Source of the DNA: Acidobacteriaceae bacterium
Lineage (GTDB): Bacteria; Acidobacteriota; Terriglobia; Terriglobales; Acidobacteriaceae
Assembly: GCA_030037635.1 (NCBI GenBank)
Contig: JASHQH010000038.1
Coordinates: forward strand, 1 to 64,000
DNA: 64,000 bases
Direction: 5' to 3'
Position numbers and translations under genes: made by a program. The notes beneath the pieces were generated by a model. The model was not told the origin of the DNA and did not search any database. It saw nothing but the letters and a program-made list of their open reading frames with translations. Below are positions 25,445 through 36,100 of the stretch, piece by piece (positions within the stretch are counted from its first letter, which is position 1; the number at the start of each line of letters is the position of its first letter).

Positions 25445-25447
<3 letters not shown>
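25246..25447. repeat. AGCT-type tandem repeats after the sigma-54 activator gene
   Basis: The spacer holds CAGCTCCTAGCTTCCAGCTCC and related words, and near 25383-25445 GAGCTCGTAGCTGCTTTTA. Read on the minus strand the activator's stop begins TAAAAGCAGCTACGAGC, the same TAAAAGCAG opening as family G, but continuing with AGCTAACAG-like units. A similar word ends the glycosyltransferase gene at 36283-36300. Confidence 0.6.
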
Positions 25448-26902
<1,455 letters not shown>

Positions 26903-26968
26903 TGTAGCCGCCTCACGCGTGTTGGAACATCGTTAAATTCGAGGGGGGTAGGTTTCAGGGCGCAGGGG

Positions 26969-28105
26969 TCAGTGGTCAGCTTCCCGCCGGGAACCGGTAG
27001 CCTGTATCTCGCAGCTCAATGGCCGCACAGCACTGCGCTGCCTTTTTCCCTTGTTCCCTGGTGCCCTGTTTTTCTGTTCCCGGTTGACTGCATCTCTCAC
27101 CGGGACCTTGATTTCGAAGCATGCACCGCCGGCTTGGCGATTGCGCGCGGTGATGTGTCCGCCCGCGGCTTCGACGATGGAACGGGTGATGGCGAGCCCC
27201 AACCCGCGATGGAGGGAGGGCCAATGGCAGGTGCCCCGCTCCTCTTTGCCCCGGGTGGTGTAGCCGGAAGCGAAGACCGCCTGCAGCGCCTGGTTGGCGA
27301 TTCCCGGCCCGTTGTCCTCGACCGTCAGCACGACGCACCCGGCAGAATCGCCCGGCACGGGCGGCTCGCTCAGAGTGATGTGAATGCGCCCGCCTGCGGG
27401 CATGGCCTCGGCCGCGTTCTTCACCAGATTGACCAGCACGCGGGTCAGATCCTCGCCTGTGATGCGCACGGGCACAGCTCCGCCGCTGGTGTCCACGGTC
27501 AGCGCGATCGACGGGCCGGCGAGCGCGGAGAGCAGGTTGCGGTTGGCCAGCAGTTCCGCGGCCAGATTATCGACCGGAGTGGGGGGCAGCAGATCGAGTT
27601 GCCGGTGAAGCTGCTGGTCAAAACGCCGGCCGGAACGCGCGTCCGGTTGCCGCTGCGCCGATGCGTCCACCGGCCCGGTTCCGGCAGCAAAGGTCGCAGC
27701 CAAGGGGTCAATCAATCTGGCTTGCGTGCCGAGATTCGCATCGAGATTCGCATCAAGATTCGTGTCAAGATTCGGGTCGAGATTCGCATCAAGATTCGTG
27801 TCAAGATTCGTGTCAAGCGCCACCAGCTTTTCAACCAGGCGGCGGCTGGCGGCAGCCACAAGGCGCAGCTCGCTCCCATAATGGGCGTAGGGAGCCGCAA
27901 GCACGCCGGGCTCATCGAGCAAATCGCAGTAAAGCCCCAGTGCCGTGACCATGTTGCGTGCATCGTGGGCCACTGCGGAGAGGTTTTCTTCCGGGCTGCG
28001 CAAGGTGGCCAGCGTCTCTACCACTTTCTCTACCCGTGCGCGCTCCTCGCCCGCCTTCTTTCCCCGCTCCCGGTTCGGATGTGCCACCTGTCCCAGCTGC
28101 TGCAT
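26969..28105 (-). CDS. soluble sensor histidine kinase with a tetrapeptide repeat linker and repeat-derived tail
   Basis: No membrane helix is present. The phosphoacceptor His47 lies in SAVAHDARNMVTALGLY, and the ATPase domain has N-box NLVKNAAEAM, VEDNGPGI and RGLGLAITRSIVEAAGG. Between them, about residues 98-125, a run of seven DTNL/DANL-type tetrapeptides is encoded by 12-bp tandem repeats. The last 40-45 residues (after FEIKVPVRDAV) are read from a family G array: REQKNRAPGNKGKRQ. The family normally ends near FEIKVPV. AAAGGAA precedes the ATG. It is the first gene of a three-gene regulatory set on the minus strand. Confidence 0.88.
   Translation of the reverse strand: MQQLGQVAHPNRERGKKAGEERARVEKVVETLATLRSPEENLSAVAHDARNMVTALGLYCDLLDEPGVLAAPYAHYGSELRLVAAASRRLVEKLVALDTNLDTNLDANLDPNLDTNLDANLDANLGTQARLIDPLAATFAAGTGPVDASAQRQPDARSGRRFDQQLHRQLDLLPPTPVDNLAAELLANRNLLSALAGPSIALTVDTSGGAVPVRITGEDLTRVLVNLVKNAAEAMPAGGRIHITLSEPPVPGDSAGCVVLTVEDNGPGIANQALQAVFASGYTTRGKEERGTCHWPSLHRGLGLAITRSIVEAAGGHITARNRQAGGACFEIKVPVRDAVNREQKNRAPGNKGKRQRSAVRPLSCEIQATGSRREADH
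27020..27095 (-). repeat. family G array read as the C-terminal tail of the histidine kinase
   Basis: On the minus strand the sequence GGGAACAGAAAAACAGGG and following GGGAACAAGGGAAAAAGG lie inside the reading frame after the conserved ATPase domain. At most other genes the same array begins at the stop codon. Confidence 0.75.
27731..27814. repeat. seven 12-bp tandem repeats in the kinase linker
   Basis: Units GAGATTCGCATC, AAGATTCGTGTC and AAGATTCGGGTC follow each other seven times without gaps. On the coding strand each unit encodes D-(T/A/P)-N-L. Unit length is a multiple of three, so gain or loss of copies would change linker length without a frameshift. Confidence 0.9.
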
Positions 28106-28546
28106 GGCCGGATTCCTTTCCAGAGTCAGTTCTCAGTTCGCCGTGGTCAGCGATTCGCTGTGAGCGATTCGCGTTTGGCAGTTGACTGCTGGCGGCTTTC
28201 TGTTCCCTGTTCCCTGTCCGCGGTGATCTGCCCCACTTCCCGTTTCTGTTTCCGGGGTGGTTGGTTGTCCTTTTTCTATACACGCCGCGTGCCAATGTTG
28301 AACGGAATGTCTAGGCTCTTGATAAGAGGAAGGATGATGATGCGCGCAGGGGTTTTCGCGGGCTGCATGGCGGCCCCGCGCGCTCCCATAATGGAACGGT
28401 GCGCGGTGCCGCTGGTTTTGAAATGGCGTTGATTCAATAAGCTAGGAGAATTTCCTGATGCGGCACGCGAAATCGCGGTTTTTCCCGAATTGGGTAGGAA
28501 CCCGGCGCGCGGACACGGCGTGGGCGGGCTCCCTTAGAATCCCTTC
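28106..28546. other. divergent intergenic region between the kinase and rph
   Basis: About 440 bases without a supported gene. A family G array in minus orientation (TTCTGTTCCCTGTTCCCTG) lies at 28200-28222, here upstream of the kinase rather than at a stop codon, an exception to the usual placement. Promoters of both neighbours should lie here; TTGATTCAATAAGCTAGG at 28429 is A+T rich and could contribute to the rph promoter. Confidence 0.5.
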
Positions 28547-29305
28547 ATGCATGCCAAACCAATTTCTCTTCGCCCCGGCGGCCGAACAAGCGACCAGCTT
28601 CGTCCGCTGACTCTGACGCCCGGGTATGTGCAGACCGCCGAGGGCTCCGTCCTGGTCTCTTTGGGCAACACGCGCGTCCTGACCAACGCCACCATTGAAC
28701 AGGGTGTTCCCGGCTGGCTGCGCAATGCCGGCCGCGGCTGGGTTACCGCCGAATACGCCATGCTGCCCCGCTCCACGGTCACGCGCACTCCCCGCGAGAG
28801 CGAGCGCGGCAAGATCGGCGGCCGCACGCATGAGATCCAGAGACTGATCGGGCGGAGCCTGCGCTCGGTGGTAGACATGACCGCGCTCGGCGAACGCACC
28901 GTCATTCTGGACTGCGACGTGATTCAAGCGGACGGCGGCACGCGCACGGCGGCGATCACCGGCGCGGCGGTGGCCCTGGCTCTTGCCCTCGACGCCCTGG
29001 TGAAGGCGGGGACGCTGAAGGCATCGCCTCTCAAGCAGCTTGTGGCCGCCACCTCGGTGGGGATTGTGGACGGCACGGCGGTGCTCGATCTTTGCTACGA
29101 GGAGGACGCGCAGGCCGAGGTGGACATGAACGTGGTGATGACGGCCGAGGGAGGACTGGTGGAGACGCAGGCCACGGCGGAACGGGGAAGTTTTTCGCGG
29201 GCGCAGCTCAATGGGCTCATCGATCTGGCCGAAGGGGGGCTGAAGGAAATCTTTGCCGCGCAAAGAGCGGTGCTGGAAAAGCGGGAACAGAAAGACAGGG
29301 ACTGA
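28547..29305 (+). CDS. rph: ribonuclease PH
   Basis: RNase PH trims the 3' ends of tRNA precursors with phosphate as acceptor. The family signature is complete: [16 protein letters not shown] at the start, [28 protein letters not shown] and [19 protein letters not shown], then [19 protein letters not shown]. The 252 residues exceed the usual 235-245: the C-terminal REQKDRD and the TGA stop are encoded by the first units of a family G array. The ATG at 28547 fits the normal family start. Confidence 0.95.
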   Translation: MHAKPISLRPGGRTSDQLRPLTLTPGYVQTAEGSVLVSLGNTRVLTNATIEQGVPGWLRNAGRGWVTAEYAMLPRSTVTRTPRESERGKIGGRTHEIQRLIGRSLRSVVDMTALGERTVILDCDVIQADGGTRTAAITGAAVALALALDALVKAGTLKASPLKQLVAATSVGIVDGTAVLDLCYEEDAQAEVDMNVVMTAEGGLVETQATAERGSFSRAQLNGLIDLAEGGLKEIFAAQRAVLEKREQKDRD

Positions 29306-29400
29306 GGGACTATAAGGGACTGAGGGGCTGAGGGACTGAGGAAGTAAGGGAGCGAGGGTGCGAAAAAGACGGGGAGCGAGATCCCTGTTCCCCGCTTTTA
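29284..29400. repeat. family G arrays between convergent rph and dinB-like genes
   Basis: Plus-strand units (GGGAACAG, GGGACTGAGGGACTATAAG, GGGGCTGAGGGACTGAGG) start inside the end of rph. Minus-strand units start with the stop of the DinB-like gene, read TAAAAGCGGGGAACAGGG. The two halves are inverted with respect to each other and serve the two genes separately. Confidence 0.85.
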
Positions 29401-29892
29401 CCAAGCCCCCAACAAGCGCCGCAGCAGGACCAGCTCGCCCAGGTGATAGGCGTTGTGATCGGCCAGCAACAACGCTTCGCGCAGGATGGTTTGTCCAGCG
29501 CCATGCGGGATGCGGGCGTAGAGATCAGTGGACCTGCCTGCGACCAGGCCACACATCGCCTTCAGGTCGCGGCGAAAGGCGCGCACGCTCTTGTCCCAGG
29601 CCTCGGCGTCGGGCGGAGCCGCTGTCGTGGGCCAGTAGCCGCCCGGCCAGTCCGGGGATTGGTGTTTGGCGTCGCGCGAAAACTCCAGAATGTCCCACTG
29701 CGCAATGCGCATGTGCTCCAGCACCTCCCATGGCGAATGTTCGGCGCGCTGAGGGCGCTTGCCGCGCAGGGCAGGCGGCAGGTTCTTTATGGCCGTGTCG
29801 AAGTCCGCGTGGGCGTGGCCGCCAGTCAGCAATTCGAGAAGATGTTTGCGCAGTGCGGCGTCGTGGTTTGCGGCCGCTTTCCTTTTGGGCAT
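29398..29892 (-). CDS. DinB-like four-helix metal-binding protein
   Basis: HSPWEVLEHMRIAQWDILEF and the C-terminal HNAYHLGELVLLRRLLGAW carry the spaced His residues of the DinB/YfiT superfamily, which often binds a divalent metal and includes thiol-dependent transferases. The activity of this member is unknown. The ATG at 29892 (MPKRKAAANHD) is preferred to the upstream GTG at 29937 because the family starts near here, although its ribosome-binding site is weak. It is convergent with rph. Confidence 0.8.
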   Translation of the reverse strand: MPKRKAAANHDAALRKHLLELLTGGHAHADFDTAIKNLPPALRGKRPQRAEHSPWEVLEHMRIAQWDILEFSRDAKHQSPDWPGGYWPTTAAPPDAEAWDKSVRAFRRDLKAMCGLVAGRSTDLYARIPHGAGQTILREALLLADHNAYHLGELVLLRRLLGAW

Positions 29893-29999
29893 GGAGCCGG
29901 CTTCTTTCGTTGGGATTATGGCTTGCTGCGTTGCCACAACACAGTCGATTCCGCGGCGCCAGCACGCGATGCAACAATTTTCTTGAGTCGCGCTTTTTC

Positions 30000-30076
30000 G
30001 CTCCCTCGCTCCCTCCGGGCCCCCGGGCGAGCGATTTGTGCTCGCTGGGGTGACTTGCTCCCTCGCTCCCTGCCTA
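30000..30076 (-). repeat. family G array (GGGAGCGA type) and family F hairpin after the permease gene
   Basis: The permease stop reads TAGGCAGGGAGCGAGGGAG on the minus strand, again an array starting at a stop codon. Family F lies at 30021-30052 with CCCCGGGCGAGC / GCTCGCTGGGG arms. It recurs at 42351-42386 next to another G array. Confidence 0.75.
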
Positions 30077-31570
30077 GCGCAGCGCCGCGGCGAGCACCAG
30101 CGTCAAGGCCAGCCCGGAGATTGACAGCACTGTCTCCAGCACCGACCAGGTGGCGAGCGTGGTCTTGACGTCGATCTTGAACAGCGAGTTCACCAGCCAG
30201 AAGCCCGAATCGTTGACGTGCGAGAGCAGCAACGAGCCGGAACCGGTGGCCAGCACCAGCATCTCCGGCCGCACGCCCATGCCGGTGGAGATGGGAGCCA
30301 GAATGCTCGCGGCCACGGCCATGGCCACGGTGGCCGATCCCATGGAGACGCGCACCGCAGCCGCGAGCACCCATGCCAGCACGAGAGGCGGCAGGTGAGC
30401 GTTCATGGCCACAGTCACTGCCGCCTGAGCCGCGCCGGAAGCGCGCAGAACCCCGCTCAGCCCGCCAGCCGCAGCCAGGATCACGAGCGGCGAGGCAATG
30501 GGGCCGAAGGAGTCCACGGTCAGTCGCCTCAAACCACCGCGCGCGCGGTACGCGGGCTCCTGGACCTTGCTGCCCAAAGTGACCAGGGCCGCGAGTGCTC
30601 CGATCACCATGGCCACATCGGGCGAACCGGCCAGGTGAAACAACTGGTTGGGCAGGCTTCCGCGTGCGGTCATCGCATCGGCCCAGCCTCCGAGCAAAAT
30701 CAGCGCCACCGGCAGCAGAATTGCCGCCACGGCGCGCAACGCGCCGGCGGGAGCAGGAAGCGCGCTTTTGCCGCCCATCGCTGGCGCCGATTCTCCGGCA
30801 CCGGCGCCGGGCGATTCGTGCTGCGCAGCGATGGCAGGCACAGGAGCATCCCCGGAGTCCGGTCCCGGCGTGCGGCGCCGCTCCCAAAGACGGAGCAAGA
30901 CGCGTTGCACGAGCGGTCCCGCCGGCACCGCAGCCAACGCGCCCACCACCAAGCCCCAGAGCAGCACGCGAGCCAGGTCGGCGTGGTACTCCGCCACTGC
31001 CAGCAGGGCGGCGGGATGAGGCGGAACCAAGCCATGCATCGCAGAGAGTCCCGCCAGAAGGGGCAAGCTCACCAGAATGGGTGGCCGGCCGCTGCGCCGC
31101 GCCGCATCGACGACAATCGGCATCAGCAGCACCAGGCCCACTTCGAAGAACACCGGAATGCCCACCAGAATGCCCAGGCAGAGCAGGGCCCAGGGCATGC
31201 CCGCGGTTCCACATCGCTCAACCAAAGCCTTGCCCAGGGCGGCAGCCCCTCCGGAGCTGGCCAGCAACTGGCCGAGAATCGCGCCCATGCCGAGGATGAT
31301 GGCGATCCGTCCCATCATTTCGCCCACGCCGGCGGTAAAGGCCACCGGAACTCTGGCGAGAGGCAGCCCCGAGGCCACGCCCAACGCCAAAGCCGCCACC
31401 GACAACCCGATGGCCGCGTGGATGCGCAGCCGTCCGACGAGGATCAGCAGCAGCGCCACCGTGCCGGCTATGCAGGCCAGCAGGTATGCGTCATGGGCGG
31501 TCACGGGCGCGGGAGTCACGGGGGAGATTATAAAAGGCGGTCTTTCGCTATTGGCTTTCAGCTGTTCCAT
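30074..31570 (-). CDS. GntP-family gluconate/organic acid:H+ symporter
   Basis: The 498-residue protein has about 12-14 membrane helices and GntP-family landmarks such as GMGAILGQLLASSGGAAALG, GIPVFFEVGLVLLMPIV, LLAGLSAMHGLVPPHPAALL and SHVNDSGFWLVNSLF. Members import gluconate, fructuronate, D-serine or related acids across the inner membrane. A hydrophilic Pro/Ala/Gly-rich loop of about 45 residues near 240-285 is longer than usual. No gluconate kinase or regulator is adjacent, so the substrate is open. The ATG at 31570 has GGAGATTCGGG upstream. Confidence 0.9.
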   Translation of the reverse strand: MEQLKANSERPPFIISPVTPAPVTAHDAYLLACIAGTVALLLILVGRLRIHAAIGLSVAALALGVASGLPLARVPVAFTAGVGEMMGRIAIILGMGAILGQLLASSGGAAALGKALVERCGTAGMPWALLCLGILVGIPVFFEVGLVLLMPIVVDAARRSGRPPILVSLPLLAGLSAMHGLVPPHPAALLAVAEYHADLARVLLWGLVVGALAAVPAGPLVQRVLLRLWERRRTPGPDSGDAPVPAIAAQHESPGAGAGESAPAMGGKSALPAPAGALRAVAAILLPVALILLGGWADAMTARGSLPNQLFHLAGSPDVAMVIGALAALVTLGSKVQEPAYRARGGLRRLTVDSFGPIASPLVILAAAGGLSGVLRASGAAQAAVTVAMNAHLPPLVLAWVLAAAVRVSMGSATVAMAVAASILAPISTGMGVRPEMLVLATGSGSLLLSHVNDSGFWLVNSLFKIDVKTTLATWSVLETVLSISGLALTLVLAAALR

Positions 31571-31811
31571 ACGTCCCGAATCTCCAAGAGCGGCTGTTAT
31601 CCAGAGGAGGTCGCCCCTACGGGATCCTCAGCGAGCGATCCCAACTCGCTGGGGTGTCGCGGCGACCGACGAAGGATCTGCAGTTATGAGACGGCGTTTC
31701 GACCTTTTCCCCGTGTGATGCGTCTAGCAAACAGGGCCGGCGCCCACGCGATATTCGGGTGCGCCATCCTGGCGATTCTGGAAATCGCCGGAAGTCACGG
31801 AGCAAGACGGT
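31571..31811. other. divergent intergenic region with a family F-related hairpin
   Basis: At 31609-31667 GGTCGC and GCGACC enclose CAGCGAGCGATCCCAACTCGCTG, a two-step stem resembling family F (ending in CTCGCTGGGGTG). Promoters for the permease and the secreted protein must share this region; none is clear. Confidence 0.55.
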
Positions 31812-32942
31812 ATGAGATCGAGGAGAACGGCGCGTGTGGTGTGGGCTATGGCGGCATGGCTGCTGGCCGCGCTGCCTTTGGTCCATGCGCAAGCGACACA
31901 TTATCTGGGAAGCATTACCGCCATCAACGGTGACACGCTGACCGTGAAGACCGACGCCGGCGACGTGCACCAGGTCCAGGTTCCCTCCACCGCTCAACTA
32001 AAGCGCATCGAGCCGGGACAAACCGATCTCAGCAAGGCCGAGCCGCTCGATTTTTCCAGCCTTGCCGTTGGCGACCGCGTACTGGTCAACCTCGATCCCA
32101 GCGCCACGGGCTCAGTGCCTCAGGCTCTGCGCGTCATCGCCATCAAAAAGGCTGACGTCACCAAGATGCAGCAGACGCAGACCGAGGAGTGGGCGCAGGG
32201 TGTCCATGGGCTGGTGAAAAGCGTGGATCCCGCGGCGGGCGCGATCGTGGTCAACCAGCGGGTGGGCCCGGTGACCAAAGCCGTCACTGTCAATGTCACC
32301 AAGTCCACAATCCTGAAGCGTTATGCGCCCGGCTCGGTGAGCTTCGAAGAGGCGCAACCTGCGCCCATCGATGCCATCCATCCCGGAGATCAGTTGTCGG
32401 CGAAGGGCGTGAAGAATGCCGATGGGACGGTGATCGCGGCTGACGCTGTAATCTCCGGCAGCTTCCGCAGCGTTGCGGGAACGGTTCTTTCTACTGACAC
32501 GGCTGCCTCGACAGTTACCGTAAAGGACCTGGCGACCAAGAAACCGGTCACCATTCACATCAGTACCGATGCGCAGTTGCGCCGGCTCGACGATACCGTT
32601 GCCACCCGGCTTGCCACGCTGCTCAAAGGCAGCCAGGGCGCAGGGGGCGCGGGCCGTCCGGCTTACAACCCGCAAGGCGGCGGGGGGGGGCAACATTCAT
32701 TTGGCCAAGGGCGAGGCGGCGGTGGTGGCGATCTGGAATCCTTGCTTGACCGCGCGCCGACCATTCAGCTTGCCAGTTTGCAAAAAGGCGAAGCCGTAAT
32801 GATCGTAGCCACGGAGGATGCATCGGGGGTGAATGCGGTCAAGTTGCTCGCCGGCGTCGAGCCGCTGCTTGAAGCACCTGAAGCGCAGGATCTTCTTGCC
32901 AGCTGGAGTTTGAATCAAAGCGCGCCTGAGGCGCCGCAGTAA
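31812..32942 (+). CDS. secreted beta-strand repeat protein (DUF5666-like)
   Basis: A signal peptide (WAMAAWLLAALPLVHAQA) precedes repeated units of about 60-80 residues of the kind GSITAINGDTLTVKTDAGDVHQVQV ... VGDRVLVN, GLVKSVDPAAGAIVVN and GTVLSTDTAASTVTVKD. These beta-rich units resemble DUF5666 domains. A Gly-rich tract near residues 290-312 (GGGGGQHSFGQGRGGGGGD) interrupts the last unit. Function is unknown; location is periplasmic or extracellular. The next gene (193 bases on, same strand) is a TonB-dependent receptor that also has a Gly-rich tract. Confidence 0.7.
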   Translation: MRSRRTARVVWAMAAWLLAALPLVHAQATHYLGSITAINGDTLTVKTDAGDVHQVQVPSTAQLKRIEPGQTDLSKAEPLDFSSLAVGDRVLVNLDPSATGSVPQALRVIAIKKADVTKMQQTQTEEWAQGVHGLVKSVDPAAGAIVVNQRVGPVTKAVTVNVTKSTILKRYAPGSVSFEEAQPAPIDAIHPGDQLSAKGVKNADGTVIAADAVISGSFRSVAGTVLSTDTAASTVTVKDLATKKPVTIHISTDAQLRRLDDTVATRLATLLKGSQGAGGAGRPAYNPQGGGGGQHSFGQGRGGGGGDLESLLDRAPTIQLASLQKGEAVMIVATEDASGVNAVKLLAGVEPLLEAPEAQDLLASWSLNQSAPEAPQ

Positions 32943-33135
32943 ACGGGTTTCTGATTTCTTACAAATAGAGCGAGTTTCTAGAAGGCTGGTCGTGCCATGG
33001 ATGAGAGGCGGCAAGGTCTGAGTGTCCTTGTGTGCCGTCCCTCGCCGGCACGGAACCTATCCGTCGGATGGGTTTGCCGGTCATGCCCTTCCAGGGGCAG
33101 ATTCTTGAAAAGCGCTCAAAAGAATCGGGGGAATT

Positions 33136-36100
33136 GTGTACGTAAAATCGCACTTTTTGACTGCCTTTTTTCTCGCTGCGGCGGCCTTGGCCGGCATGGT
33201 TGCGCAGGCACAAGCGGCGCCGGCCGCAAGTGCTCCTGCGGCGGCGCAGTCGAACGCAGCCGCTACCGGAGCGCTGCACGGCCATATCACTGATCCATCA
33301 GGGGCACTGATTCCCGGCGCACAGGTGACAGTCCTGACCGCGGCCGGCAAAAAAGTGGGCAGCGGCGCCGCCGACCCGGCGGGCGCCTATCAACTGCGCG
33401 GCCTGGCAGCGGGCAGCTACGTGATTCAGGCCAGCTTCCCCGGCTTCGCACCCTTTGTCTCTGCTCCCATTCCACTCACCACGGGGCAATCGAAGAGTAT
33501 CGACATAAAAATGGCCATCGAGGCCGCCGATGTGGAGGTGGTGGTTACCGATGAAGGCGCGCCCACGGTAAGCACCGAAGCCGGCGCCAACGCCAGCGCC
33601 ATCGTTCTCAAGGGCAGCGACCTTGACGCCTTGTCCGACGATCCCGACGAACTTTCAAACGAATTGACGGCGCTGGCCGGACCTTCGGCGGGTCCCAATG
33701 GCGGCCAGATCTACATTGACGGATTTACCGGCGGCCAACTGCCGCCCAAGTCGGCTATCCGCGAGATTCGCATCAACCAGAATCCGTTTTCGGCCGAGTA
33801 CGACCGCCTCGGCTATGGCCGCATCGAAATCCTGACCAAGCCGGGCACCGATACGCTGCATGGGCGTTTCTTCGGCCAGGGCAATGACAACGTCTTCAAC
33901 ACCGGCAACCCTTTCACCTCGGAGCTGCCTGATTACTACAGCTACCAGTACAACGCCACCGTCAGCGGCGCGCTTTCAAAGCACGCTTCCTATTTTTTCA
34001 GCGTCGAGCAGCGCAACAATCAGACCGACTCTGTGTACACCGTTCTCAACGGTCCGGTCTACAACTCGGCCACCAACACCTATTCCGCCAGTCCGACCTC
34101 CGTTGCCGGCAGTCTCTTCAGTCCGGGTACGCACATCAACGTCTCGCCGCGCATCGACCTGCAACTCGGCCAGAAGAACACGCTCACCTTGCGCTACCAG
34201 TTCTTCCATAACAACGTAACCAATTCGCTGAGCGGCTCCACGTCGTTGCCTTCACTGGCCAGCAGCAGCCTCTCCGATGAGCACACGGTCCAGATCAGCG
34301 ATTCCCAGATCATCAACGATCATCTCGTCGACGAAACGCGCTTCGAATACCGGCGCGCACCCTCGACCAGCTCGCCGGCGAGCACAGATCCCACCTTCGA
34401 CGTCCCTGGCGTTTTTTCCGGCGGCGGCACCGGCAACCAGTTCTCAAACAGCCACCAGGATCACCTGGAGCTGCAAAACGTCTTCAATCTCACCAAGGGC
34501 AAACAGGCCGTCAAGTTCGGCACGTGGTTGCGCGACAACCGCGAAGCCATTACTACCGATGGAAACTTCAACGGCTCCTTCATTTTTCCTTCGATCACCG
34601 CCTTTATCGACACCTGGAACGGCCTAGTTGGAGGCGAGAATTTTGCTCAGATCGCCGCGGCTTGCCCTTCCACGCAAACCGGCGGCTGCCTGCCCACGAA
34701 TCTGACCTACACCACGGGCAACGAAAAATTTGACGGCAACGTCTTCGATGGCGCTCTGTTTTTCCAGGACGACTGGAAGCTGAACAAGAATCTCACGCTC
34801 TCCGGCGGTTTGCGCTGGGAATCGCAGAACCACACCGCGGATCACGACGACTGGGGTCCGCGCCTGGCATTCGCCTACGCTCTGGATGGGCACAAGAAAG
34901 GCACCGTGGCAAAAACCGTGCTGCGCGGCGGCTTCGGTTTCTTCTATGACCGCTTCAGCATCGGCAGCCTGATGAACCTGGAGATGTTTAACACCACTGC
35001 CAGGAGCCAGTCGCAGATCAGTATTGATAACCCCACCTGCGCTGCAGCTTCCAGCCTGAATGCCATCAACTTCTCCACTTGCGGCACCGCGACGACCAAT
35101 ACTCCGCAAATCTATGCCATCAGCCCCAGCTATCGCGCGCCTTACGCCGAACAGCTCGGCACCAGCCTGGAGCGGCAGTTGACCAAGGTTTCAACGCTGA
35201 CCTTCACCTATCTGCACTCGTTTGGGGTGCACCAACTGGTCACGCGCGATTCCAACGCCTACCTGCCGGGAACGTACGCGTACAACGCGAATGGGACGAT
35301 CACGACCAGTGCGCCGCGTCCCGACCCCAACCTGGGCATCGTCCAGCAGTATTTTCCTGAGGGGGTTTACAACCAGAACCAGGTGATCGTGAATATCAAT
35401 GCCCGCTTCTCACCCAACCTGGGCGTGCAGGGCTTTTACAACTGGACGGAGGGCAACTCCGACGGCGGAGGCGGATCGAACCCCACCAATTCTTACGACC
35501 TGTGGCAGGATTACGGACGCGCTTTCTTCATCCATCCCCAGATGCTGTTCCTGATGGGGAACTACACAGGCCCCTGGGCCGTGACCCTCAATCCTTTTCT
35601 CGTTTTCCAGGCGGGCAAGCCCTTCAACCTTAGCACCCCGTACGATCTGACCGGCGACGCCTTTTTCAACGACCGGCCGTCCTACGCAAGCGCCCAGACC
35701 ATGGCAAACGATCCGGCCGAGGTCTACCAGACTCCGTTTGGCTCGCTCGATGCGATTCCGCAGGCCGGCGAATCCATCGTCGCTCCGGACATCGGCAACA
35801 GCCCGTCCAGCCTCGCCCTCAATTTGCGGCTGAGCCGAAGCTGGGGGATCGGGCCCAAGGTGGAGTCTTCGTCGAACGGCCCGCAGGGTGGTCCGCCTCC
35901 CGGTGGTCCGCCTCCCGGCGGCGGAGGCGGCGGCGGTGGAAGAGGCGGAGGCTTTGGCCCCGGGGGCTTCGGCGGAGGGTTCGGCGGCCCAGGGGGCGGC
36001 GGACGCGGCGGCATGTCGAATACAGGCCGCAAATACTCGCTCACCTTCAGCGCGCAGGCCTTGAACCTCTTCAATGATGTCGACCTCGGGTCCCCCGTCG

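Noticed and set aside
30218..31933. 571-residue plus-strand frame across the GntP permease gene
   Set aside because: It is antisense to a polytopic membrane protein with clear motifs; composition is His/Gln/Arg-rich as typical for such shadows.
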